Source: a virus. Taken from it: a stretch of 46,217 bases of DNA. Location: IMG/VR virus record IMGVR_UViG_3300017963_000374, positions 1 through 46,217 of that record. One strand, given 5' to 3'. The notes under the pieces were generated by a model. That model did not search any database. It saw nothing but the letters and a program-made list of their open reading frames with translations, and was not told where the DNA came from. A program made the translations under genes and the position numbers. Positions 23,754-31,915 of the stretch are shown piece by piece. How positions within the stretch are numbered: position 1 is the stretch's first letter; the number at the start of each line of letters is the position of its first letter.

Positions 23754-24419
23754 ATGGACTTTTTGACCGTAACCGACCCGGCGCAAGGCGAGACAATAGC
23801 CGGGCAATGGATTAAGCGCCCGCGCTTTGGTTTACATTTGCGCCTGGGGAAGTTGTCAGAAAAGATAATGGATGCAATTGAGGGGGGCGACAACGAACAA
23901 GCCGCCGCCCTCATTGCCCGTTATTTTGAATTATCCGGCTTTGATACAACCCAACTAAGTGGCGTTGAACAGCTAATTTGTTTGACGCCACTTTTGGAAT
24001 TGAACCGGGTTAAGATGCTATTCGCCTTCCAGAAATACCCGGCGGGTGAACACGACAAGCCGCCTTATGAGTACAACGGGCGTAACTGGGCATGGTGGGT
24101 GCATAAACTGGCGACTCGTTATGGTTGGACATCGGATTATATTTTTAACCTATGGCCGGAAGAAGCCGCCGCATATCTACAAGAGATCATTGTCTCAGAA
24201 TATGATGAACTAGACGAACGGCGCAGCCTGTCAAAGGTGGCTTATCAGTACAACAAGGCCACCAAGGAATATAATTTCCACCCGATACCCCGGCCCGGTT
24301 GGATTATTGAGGATAAGAAGAAAACCAAACCGCGCCGGGTAAGGCGTGATATGTTGCCCGTGGGGAACGTGATTAGATTAAATGATAAGACCGCAGATGA
24401 TTTTGAGATTATTCAATAA
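23754..24419 (+). CDS. Tail assembly chaperone, first part
   Basis: A 221-residue protein between the tail tube and the tape measure, where the gpG-like chaperone lies. It is helical (RLGKLSEKIMDAIEGGDNEQAAALIARYFELSGFD; HKLATRYGWTSDYIFNLWPEEAAAYLQEIIVSEYDEL) and acidic-aromatic, ending in a Lys/Arg-rich tail. Such proteins keep the tape measure soluble until assembly. Identity is by context. Confidence 0.55.
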   Translation: MDFLTVTDPAQGETIAGQWIKRPRFGLHLRLGKLSEKIMDAIEGGDNEQAAALIARYFELSGFDTTQLSGVEQLICLTPLLELNRVKMLFAFQKYPAGEHDKPPYEYNGRNWAWWVHKLATRYGWTSDYIFNLWPEEAAAYLQEIIVSEYDELDERRSLSKVAYQYNKATKEYNFHPIPRPGWIIEDKKKTKPRRVRRDMLPVGNVIRLNDKTADDFEIIQ

Positions 24420-24804
24420 AGAGGGCTTGACGGTTGGTGGGGAAACAATCACGCCGGAACCGTTGAATCTTGAAGAAACAATTGAGCTTGTTATCCTGCT
24501 TGCGCCCTATATCGGCCTTATTGAAAATCATTTGGCCGAGTTTAACCGGATTCTCAAAAACACCTCCGGCGACAGGCCGCAATTATTATCTTCTCTTTTG
24601 GCGGCCATTGTGGATGATGTGAAACCGGCTGATTTCACAAGAATGTTTGCTATTTTGCTGCACAAAGAACCGGAATGGTTTAGAGGGGTAACGGCTCAGG
24701 AGTTAATAAGCGCATTACCAGAACTTGACCGGGTGAATAATTTTGGTGGGCTTATCCAATCGATTCGTGCATTGGGGCTAACGGTGAGGTATCAAGATGC
24801 CTGA
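24382..24804 (+). CDS. Tail assembly chaperone, second part
   Basis: A 140-residue helical protein (ETIELVILLAPYIGLIENHLAEFNRIL; ALPELDRVNNFGGLIQSIRALGL). It overlaps the previous frame by 38 bp in the +1 frame. In many phages the second chaperone is made by a programmed shift (-1 in lambda, -2 in Mu); here it would need +1 or -2. The ATG at 24382 has no ribosome binding site. It overlaps the tape measure start by 8 bp. Confidence 0.6.
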   Translation: MIRPQMILRLFNKEGLTVGGETITPEPLNLEETIELVILLAPYIGLIENHLAEFNRILKNTSGDRPQLLSSLLAAIVDDVKPADFTRMFAILLHKEPEWFRGVTAQELISALPELDRVNNFGGLIQSIRALGLTVRYQDA

Positions 24805-27547
24805 ACCAATCGAAGAACTTTATGTTGTTATCGGTAGTGATATTTCTAAACTCCTAAAGGAAACAAAAGAGGGGGTTGACCGGGTTGAAGAAGAACTTAA
24901 GGGGATGGGGAATACTGCCGATAAGGAAACAAAAAAAGCCAGCAAAGGAATCGAGAAAGCTTCACTAGCCCTTGCCGGAATGGCCGCCGCCGCCGCCGCT
25001 GCTGCTGTTGCCATTGGTGTTAAACTCGCAAAGGCCGCCGGTGATTTTTTTGTAAAATTCAGCAAGGCCGCAATTGCGGCAAACTCAGAGTTTGAGGTAT
25101 TTACAACGCAATTTGAGACTCTTTTAGGTTCATCCGGCGCGGCAAAAAAACGCCTTGAAGAATTAGCCCAATTCGGCATAGAAACCCCGTTTGAATTAAA
25201 TGAAATTGTAGAAGCATCAAGAATCTTGCAGGTATTCGGTGGTGATGTTCTGGCAACGGGCGACAATCTAAGAACGATTGGAGATATAGCCGCCGGGGTA
25301 AACCAGCCATTCAAAGACGTTGCCACGTGGGTCGGGCGAATGTATGACGCTATGCAATCAGGGCGGCCATTTGGTGAGGCTGCTTCCAGACTTCAGGAAA
25401 TGGGGGCGCTATCAGGCAAAGCACGCGCCGAACTTGAGAAGATGCAAAAAGAGGGCGCAAGCGGGGCCGAACTTTGGGCAAAATTCAACGAATTAGTTGG
25501 ATCGAAATTTGCCGGTAATATGGACAAGTTATCAGGAACATTACAGGGCATTACATCAAACCTTGTTGATTTTAAGGATAATTTACTTAGAAAAGGCGGG
25601 GAAGATTTATTTGCTCAAGTTAAAGGTGATGCTCAAGAATTTTTGGACATCATATCAAAAAAGGAATTTTCGGCAGCAGCCGAGAATGTATCGAGGGCGT
25701 TTGGCAAATTAGCCGCTGCGATAACTGGAATCGGCACAGCGCCAATATTAAGCGAATTTAGAGATTTAGACCCGGAAGTCTTAAATAATCTCGCCGCCGC
25801 GTTAGAGGATGCTGGGGCAGCACTAAGCGAATTGTTTGGTTTAGAGGGTGAGATAGGGCTTGAAGGGCTAATAGAATCTCTAACAATTGCCATTGATTCT
25901 GTGACGATATTAACAAATAGACTAAACGATTTAGGCGGCAATGTAGTATTTCAGGCGTCTATTGATTACTTGCCATTTGTCCGTGATTTGAAGTATCTTG
26001 AAGATAGCACAGCACCGGATACAATAAGAGATTTAGCAAACGCCAGTGAAACCGCGAGCCAAAAAACCAAAAAAACAATGAACGCCTATAAAGAGGGATT
26101 ACAGGCGCTTTATGAATCCCAAAGAAACGCAACCACTGGGAATGACGACCTAAACGACTCACTTGATGAAACGGTTATGGTAAGCGATGCCGCTGCCAAA
26201 GCTATCGACTCCTATGGTTCCCAATTGTTAGACCTGCAAGAGGATAACGCCCAACAGTCCATTGATCTTGAGATGGAGCATACCCAAGCCCTAACAGAAA
26301 TACAAGACGACTATACCGACGCCTTAGCCGATGCCGAAGAAAAACGAACAAAGGCAATAGCCGATGCCGAAGCAGACCGGGCCGAGGCCGTAGCTGATGC
26401 CGAGAAAAACAGAGTCGACGCGATAGCCGACCTTGAAAAAGAGGTAGCTAAGGCCAGGAAAGAGGCGGTTGAAAATACCCGTAAAGAATTGGCCGACCTT
26501 GAGGAAGAAACCAACCGGACACTTAAAAAAGAACAAGACACATTTAACCGGGATGAACTCAGGGAGACAGAGGATCATCTTAATGCCTTGCGGCAATTGC
26601 GCCAACAGTACCTTGATACCATAGACGATGCGGTAAAAAACCGGGATGCGCGGGCGCTGGTCGATGCCAAAAAACGATTCCAACAAGAGCAACAAGAGCA
26701 AGAGAGCGCATTTTCTACAGAACAGCAACGCCGCCGGGAAGATCAGGACTTACGGCTGCAAGAAATACGCGAACAGGAACAACGCCGCGCCCAGGAAATA
26801 ATGGACGCGCAAGCAGAAGAACTCGCCAATCTTGCCGAACATGAATCCGAAAAACGCGCAGAGATAGAGAAATCATATCAAGAGCAATTATTAAAGGCTG
26901 AAGAATCCTATCAAGAGGCAGCGCAAAAAGCACAAGATAATTACGACAACGAATCACAAAAGGCCCAAGAGCGCCGAGATGAACAACTCCAAAAAGAGCA
27001 AGAGAGTTATGAAAAAGAAAAAGAACAATTGGAAGGCCAAATTGACGAGCGTCTTGAGCAGATCGCCAAAGGCCTGGCAGATCAAGAAGATATTACCGAC
27101 GAGGAAGCCGCCAAGATTTTAGAAACGTTTGCCAAGTATTTTGGCAGAGAGGGAGAAATTGATAAACTGATGGAGGATTTTGCCAATCGCAGGCGGGCAA
27201 AACTTGAGATACAAGTCGCGTTTGACGCCGGTGGCGATCTTCCAACGGGGCCGCTGCCAAACGATCCTAACACACCTATACCCTCATTTGCCACCGGTGG
27301 CACAATGATTGCCACGCGCCCAACCCTGGCCCAATTTGGGGAAGTGCCGGAAATGGTACAATTTACTCCATTAAGCAAGATAGGCGGGGGTGGCAATGGG
27401 CCGCAACGGGTAGAGGTAGACTTGAAGATGTCAGGCAGCGCACCGCCGGGAATCCGAAGTGGTGACCGTGATCAGATAGCCGGGGTGTTACTTAATGCCT
27501 TGATGGAAGCCGGTTTTGATAGAGCAAGCGGAGGGCGCGGGCAATGA
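24797..27547 (+). CDS. Tape measure protein
   Basis: The 916-residue protein sets tail length. It has an N-terminal helix, an alanine-rich hydrophobic stretch (SLALAGMAAAAAAAAVAIGVKLAKAAG, 54-80), the conserved tape measure domain (TTQFETLLGSSGAAKKRLEELAQFGIETPFE and following, about 105-240), then a long coiled coil (about 480-790) with hendecad repeats, and a C-terminal domain with a Gly/Pro-rich loop. At about 0.15 nm per residue the tail would be near 135 nm, a siphovirus range. It overlaps both neighbours. Confidence 0.93.
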   Translation: MPEPIEELYVVIGSDISKLLKETKEGVDRVEEELKGMGNTADKETKKASKGIEKASLALAGMAAAAAAAAVAIGVKLAKAAGDFFVKFSKAAIAANSEFEVFTTQFETLLGSSGAAKKRLEELAQFGIETPFELNEIVEASRILQVFGGDVLATGDNLRTIGDIAAGVNQPFKDVATWVGRMYDAMQSGRPFGEAASRLQEMGALSGKARAELEKMQKEGASGAELWAKFNELVGSKFAGNMDKLSGTLQGITSNLVDFKDNLLRKGGEDLFAQVKGDAQEFLDIISKKEFSAAAENVSRAFGKLAAAITGIGTAPILSEFRDLDPEVLNNLAAALEDAGAALSELFGLEGEIGLEGLIESLTIAIDSVTILTNRLNDLGGNVVFQASIDYLPFVRDLKYLEDSTAPDTIRDLANASETASQKTKKTMNAYKEGLQALYESQRNATTGNDDLNDSLDETVMVSDAAAKAIDSYGSQLLDLQEDNAQQSIDLEMEHTQALTEIQDDYTDALADAEEKRTKAIADAEADRAEAVADAEKNRVDAIADLEKEVAKARKEAVENTRKELADLEEETNRTLKKEQDTFNRDELRETEDHLNALRQLRQQYLDTIDDAVKNRDARALVDAKKRFQQEQQEQESAFSTEQQRRREDQDLRLQEIREQEQRRAQEIMDAQAEELANLAEHESEKRAEIEKSYQEQLLKAEESYQEAAQKAQDNYDNESQKAQERRDEQLQKEQESYEKEKEQLEGQIDERLEQIAKGLADQEDITDEEAAKILETFAKYFGREGEIDKLMEDFANRRRAKLEIQVAFDAGGDLPTGPLPNDPNTPIPSFATGGTMIATRPTLAQFGEVPEMVQFTPLSKIGGGGNGPQRVEVDLKMSGSAPPGIRSGDRDQIAGVLLNALMEAGFDRASGGRGQ
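26330..26461 (+). repeat. Hendecad repeats in the tape measure coiled coil
   Basis: Four successive 11-residue units start at residue 512: DAEEKRTKAIA, DAEADRAEAVA, DAEKNRVDAIA, DLEKEVAKARK. The 33-bp periodicity in DNA is imperfect. Hendecads support a parallel long helical bundle. Confidence 0.7.
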
Positions 27548-27909
27548 GCGGAACATACCAGATTGATGGGATTCTATTCCCTAAAAACCCACTCGCCAAG
27601 CGATGGACAAGGCAAGCCATTGACACCACCGGAGTCGGCGAGTCAATTTATAGCGACTTTTGGCAGATAGAATTGACATTCGGGGCGTTAAAGGTACAAA
27701 ATGAAATGTCATTTTTAGAAACAAGGTGGTTAACGGGCGGCCTGCATACGGCGGTTTTGCCGCATCCGGTAACGGGTCAACTGGTCGGATTTACGGGCGT
27801 GAACATTAGTGATGTGTCTTTTGAATTTACAGATGTGGATTCTGACTATTGGGCCGAAGGTGGCCGAGCCTTGTTTAATCATATCTCATTAAGTGCGACA
27901 GGTACATAA
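27544..27909 (+). CDS. Small tail protein (distal tail candidate)
   Basis: A 121-residue beta-rich protein directly after the tape measure with a 4-bp overlap. TYQIDGILFPKNPLAKRWTRQAIDTTGVGESIYSDFWQIELTFG to HISLSATGT shows no enzyme motif. The place and size suit a distal tail or tail-tip assembly protein. It overlaps the next gene by one base. Confidence 0.55.
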   Translation: MSGTYQIDGILFPKNPLAKRWTRQAIDTTGVGESIYSDFWQIELTFGALKVQNEMSFLETRWLTGGLHTAVLPHPVTGQLVGFTGVNISDVSFEFTDVDSDYWAEGGRALFNHISLSATGT

Positions 27910-30638
27910 TGGCCGAAGCATCCCCCCTCAAATTCTATCTTGCCCCACAGCCGCCGGACACTATATTCACCGGGCGAGTTAACGGCGCTCCCTCTGACCC
28001 GTATATCAACATCAATTTTGACGGTGGCAGCGTGGGCGCGTTTGGGAATCCTTTGCCGGGAATGACTGTCTATATTGGCACTACCGCCGGGGGCAGCGAG
28101 CGCGGCAAGCGGCGACTTCGATCATTCTCAGGGGGCCCCGCCACCGGCACAATCAAGATAGATGAATCTGACGATGTTGGGCCAATCATCCAAAATAATG
28201 ACTATATCACCATCCGGGCTGACATCCGGCTTTGGGGCAAGTATCCGCGTTTTGTGCAATCCGGGGCCAATGTCACTATTTACGAAGATTATGACATAGC
28301 CTACAATGACCAAACCAACCAATGGCAGCCGGTAGCCAATGCCGGGCCGCCGGGCTTTGCCTTGATTGAGGGGGGTCAGGCTCAAATATCATTTGTGGGG
28401 GATCGCTCACAACCAATGGCAGCCGGGGCCACAATAACCGATTATCTTTGGACGGCATACGATAGCACCGAAGGCACAAGCGCAAGCCAGGGAACCGAAG
28501 GGAGTCCGGTTGTCTTTACCTGGACAACGCCGGGATGGTACTTGGTATCGCTCAAAGTAACCGATTCCAACGGCAAAACCCACACAAATTACACATGGGC
28601 CATTATTGACGACCCGGACTCCCCCTCCGTTGTCTATGATGATTTCTATAACACCTCAGATAGTTTTGATTTTAACCAGGGTGGCGGGGAATGCTCTTTT
28701 ATTGTGCGCGGCGATGCCTCAATAGACAATTTCCCCGAAGAGTGCATGGTAGTCCATATTGCCGATGGCAACCAAACCACACCAACGGGAGGTTGGCCGT
28801 TTAGAACTAATATTCTTTTTGTGGGGTGGGTATTGACCGACAGTGTACGCCAGAACCCGGAAACAGGTGATGTATCATTCAGGGCCGGGACGATTGACTC
28901 GATAATGCGTACCGTGTCACTATTCCCGGTGTCATTGACAGATGTAACTACGCCGGTAGACTGGACACAGGCCAAAGGGCTGACGGTTGACCGGGCGGCC
29001 TCGTATCTTTACAAATGGCACAGCACGCTTGACGCAATGACCCCGATTGTCTTTAGTGGTGACACGCGCCTGGTTAAACGCCAGGATTTTGGGCCAACCG
29101 ACCTCTATTCGACTTCTCAAAATGAGTTGGTTTCCTCTATTTTGGGTAAGGTATTATCAACGCATCAGGGCGTTATTTACATTACGATTGATTACAACGT
29201 AATGAACAGCACAGAACGGGCGACAATCAGCACCGGCAAGACACTACACAAAGGCGTGTGGGTTGGGGATGTTGGCATTGAAGAACGGGCCGATTACCAA
29301 TGGCCAAGCCGACAGGTTAAAATGTCGGGCATTGCCTATTTTGGCGGGGAAGCTGAGGATATTTGTCCCCTGTTCTCCGAGGCTCCAGGCGATGCAATGA
29401 AAAGCTACGGCAAGGAAAACAACTTTGACCGGCTGATTTTATCAAGTCAGAGTGATCTTAATGTCCGCTGTGGTCATATGTTAGAGAAGTTAAACCAGAG
29501 ATATTATAGCTATCGGATGGCCTTTATCAATGATGGCTCATTTATTACGGCACCACAAGAATTATTTTTAGCAATCATAGAATCGACTGACAATGAAAGG
29601 CAAATAGCGTTCTCCGGGAATCTAATCCCGCGCCGGGTGAGTCGGCAATATAATTATGCGCTGGGGTATTATCGGGTAGATGTCGAGTTTGAACCGGCCA
29701 CCAGTGGTCAACCAGGAGTAACGGTTGATATACCCTGTGGCCCGCCGGAGCAAAAACTTGGCACGGTACCGGAGCCGCCAAGCAGCATTGACCCCGGAGT
29801 CAATTCGCTTGTTTTGTCTACTACGGGCAGTAGCTTCTATTTTGCCGATGATGCCGGGCAAAGTTGGGAGCGCCGGGTCAATGGCTTAACTGAGGCACAA
29901 ACCGGCCTACTTGATATTGTCTCTGACCCGTGGTCAACATTTAAGCAAGGATACAACCCCAACAAGGTGATTGTTTGGGGCTGCGGGCGGGGCTTTTTGG
30001 CCCGCACCAAAGACAGCGGCAAAAACTGGGCAGATCGCACGCCGTTTTTGACTTCTCCCTCTAATGATGTCGGCCTGGGTGAAATTGATTTTATCCGCTT
30101 ATCACCGTCTATTTTTCACGAAGATGAAATGTACATGCTGGCCCGCTGGCAGGTGTCAGGCACCTATCACGGGGCGGTGGGCAAAACAACAGACGGGTTT
30201 GATTTTAACTGGTATCAACTCACCGGATCAGCAGAGGTGCGACCATTGGGGATGGAACTGGACAAGGGCAACGGTTCAATTTTATGGGTGACAACCTGGG
30301 AAGGCGACCCGACCGGCACTATTTGGCTTAACAACTTAAGTCCTACCGACGCCAGCACAGCCGCCCGTTATGAACTGGGTATCACCAGGGCTTTTGAGAT
30401 TGACACATATCAATATTTTGCCACGCCATTTAACCGGGTAGGGCAAGCCGGTGAGGTATTTGTTTATGGTCGAATGAAAAACCCGCAGGGGCTGGGTGAT
30501 CCGGTACATGTGATTTACAATAATAATTCCGGGGCAACCGGTAGCTATACGGTTGTGGAGAATACTTGGGGGGATAATATTGCTGTATTTCATGCCGATG
30601 AGAATGGCAACTATTACGGGGTAAGGGGGATTGTATAA
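27909..30638 (+). CDS. Large tail tip protein with PKD-like and Asp-box repeats
   Basis: A 909-residue protein, likely part of the tail tip or central fibre. Residues about 150-235 form a PKD-like domain (AQISFVGDRSQPMAAGATITDYLWTAYDS; VVFTWTTPGWYLVSLKVTDSNGKTH). Residues about 250-600 are mixed alpha/beta and may be a hub-like domain. From about 635 on the chain looks like a beta-propeller: Asp-box motifs (ADDAGQSWERR, TKDSGKNWADRT) recur. It may bind glycans of the host surface. Length is long for this position. No signal peptide. Confidence 0.6.
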   Translation: MAEASPLKFYLAPQPPDTIFTGRVNGAPSDPYININFDGGSVGAFGNPLPGMTVYIGTTAGGSERGKRRLRSFSGGPATGTIKIDESDDVGPIIQNNDYITIRADIRLWGKYPRFVQSGANVTIYEDYDIAYNDQTNQWQPVANAGPPGFALIEGGQAQISFVGDRSQPMAAGATITDYLWTAYDSTEGTSASQGTEGSPVVFTWTTPGWYLVSLKVTDSNGKTHTNYTWAIIDDPDSPSVVYDDFYNTSDSFDFNQGGGECSFIVRGDASIDNFPEECMVVHIADGNQTTPTGGWPFRTNILFVGWVLTDSVRQNPETGDVSFRAGTIDSIMRTVSLFPVSLTDVTTPVDWTQAKGLTVDRAASYLYKWHSTLDAMTPIVFSGDTRLVKRQDFGPTDLYSTSQNELVSSILGKVLSTHQGVIYITIDYNVMNSTERATISTGKTLHKGVWVGDVGIEERADYQWPSRQVKMSGIAYFGGEAEDICPLFSEAPGDAMKSYGKENNFDRLILSSQSDLNVRCGHMLEKLNQRYYSYRMAFINDGSFITAPQELFLAIIESTDNERQIAFSGNLIPRRVSRQYNYALGYYRVDVEFEPATSGQPGVTVDIPCGPPEQKLGTVPEPPSSIDPGVNSLVLSTTGSSFYFADDAGQSWERRVNGLTEAQTGLLDIVSDPWSTFKQGYNPNKVIVWGCGRGFLARTKDSGKNWADRTPFLTSPSNDVGLGEIDFIRLSPSIFHEDEMYMLARWQVSGTYHGAVGKTTDGFDFNWYQLTGSAEVRPLGMELDKGNGSILWVTTWEGDPTGTIWLNNLSPTDASTAARYELGITRAFEIDTYQYFATPFNRVGQAGEVFVYGRMKNPQGLGDPVHVIYNNNSGATGSYTVVENTWGDNIAVFHADENGNYYGVRGIV

Positions 30639-31915
30639 TGGCTACATGGTCAAGCTATCGAGCGCCATTAAATAATAATCCTGACATGAGTTATGGTATC
30701 CATAACGATGACGATTATTGCTATTGGGTATCAACCTCCGGCAGCACTGCAAACCTCGTGCAATATGATCCAGAGGCGGATACAGAGATATTGATTTGGA
30801 ACGAAACCAGTCAGGGAAGCGCATTTATCTGGAACCATACAGTTTTTAACGGTGATGTATATATAATCGCCTCAGAAGATAGCACCGGTGATCCGGTTGT
30901 ACTAAAATATGACGGGACGCCGGATAGCTGGGTAGAGGTGCAAAAATTACGAGTTGGCCGCACCGCCGGGACTTATGGCAATATATTCGCAAATGATGAA
31001 TATATTGCCGCCGTACATGTTGATTACCAGGAAGGGATTGATTCTATCGGGTATCATTCCGCAGATGGCACAAGCTGGTCAGAGTCCAGCTTTGAAACGA
31101 TGCCAATAATGGGTGATAGCCTTGATCCCGGTGTGCGTTGCAGTAAGATATACAAATACCGCCCGATAATCACGGCATTTTGTACAACAAATACAGGCGC
31201 GCCGGACAGAGATTGCACCAACACAAACACAATGAAATTTAATGGATCGGGTTGGGTTGATATTGTATCTGGGGTAGTTGATAATTCAGACCTTGCGTTT
31301 TTGATTTCGCCAATCTATAACCAGTTATGGACGTGGGAAGTTGATGGGGTATCGTTGCTGTATACAGAGCGCAATACAGATGCATTCGCATCACCCGATG
31401 TTCCGGATAATCAAATTATGCCGGTACAAACACCAAGTTATTATCAACAATTTGGTATATCTAGTGGTACAACATCCTCAGAGTTGTATTTTTGGCAATC
31501 GAACAATAGGGATGATTGGGAGTTATTAGATACTATATCGGATGGGGTCAATGTCGCATCGTCTGACTATCCGGCAATGATGGTATTTGAGTTTGATAAT
31601 TACAATGCCTATTTTCTGTTTTATAACCTTGACAATACTCAATATGAGATATGGAAACGAGACGAACCTTTGCCGGGGCCACAGGCGACATTATATTTTG
31701 GTGTTGGATTACTCGAAGAAAAGGCGACTCTACAATTCAAAAAATCACCACCGCAAGGGCTTGCGCTCAGGGAAAGTTTAGGGACTCTTGTGGCCGGGTC
31801 TGACACGCCGGATAATACAATGGTAGAATATACTGAACATCCCTATATTACACCAATCGAATCTGATACCGGCATACCGACCGGTACCTCAGTATCGGCA
31901 ATCAGGTGGATATAA
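30638..31915 (+). CDS. Tail-associated beta-propeller-like protein
   Basis: The 425-residue protein follows the tail tip gene with a one-base overlap. It consists of repeated short blades (WVSTSGSTANLVQYDPEADTEIL; IIASEDSTGDPVVLKYDGTPDSW; SIGYHSADGTSWSESSFE; LYFWQSNNRDDWELLDT), as in sialidase- or photosystem-type propellers. A sugar-binding or adhesion role is plausible. No catalytic residues can be assigned. Confidence 0.5.
   Translation: MATWSSYRAPLNNNPDMSYGIHNDDDYCYWVSTSGSTANLVQYDPEADTEILIWNETSQGSAFIWNHTVFNGDVYIIASEDSTGDPVVLKYDGTPDSWVEVQKLRVGRTAGTYGNIFANDEYIAAVHVDYQEGIDSIGYHSADGTSWSESSFETMPIMGDSLDPGVRCSKIYKYRPIITAFCTTNTGAPDRDCTNTNTMKFNGSGWVDIVSGVVDNSDLAFLISPIYNQLWTWEVDGVSLLYTERNTDAFASPDVPDNQIMPVQTPSYYQQFGISSGTTSSELYFWQSNNRDDWELLDTISDGVNVASSDYPAMMVFEFDNYNAYFLFYNLDNTQYEIWKRDEPLPGPQATLYFGVGLLEEKATLQFKKSPPQGLALRESLGTLVAGSDTPDNTMVEYTEHPYITPIESDTGIPTGTSVSAIRWI

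Noticed and set aside
26311-26728. Minus-strand frames within the tape measure gene.
   Set aside because: They mirror the repetitive coiled coil codons and have no start signals.
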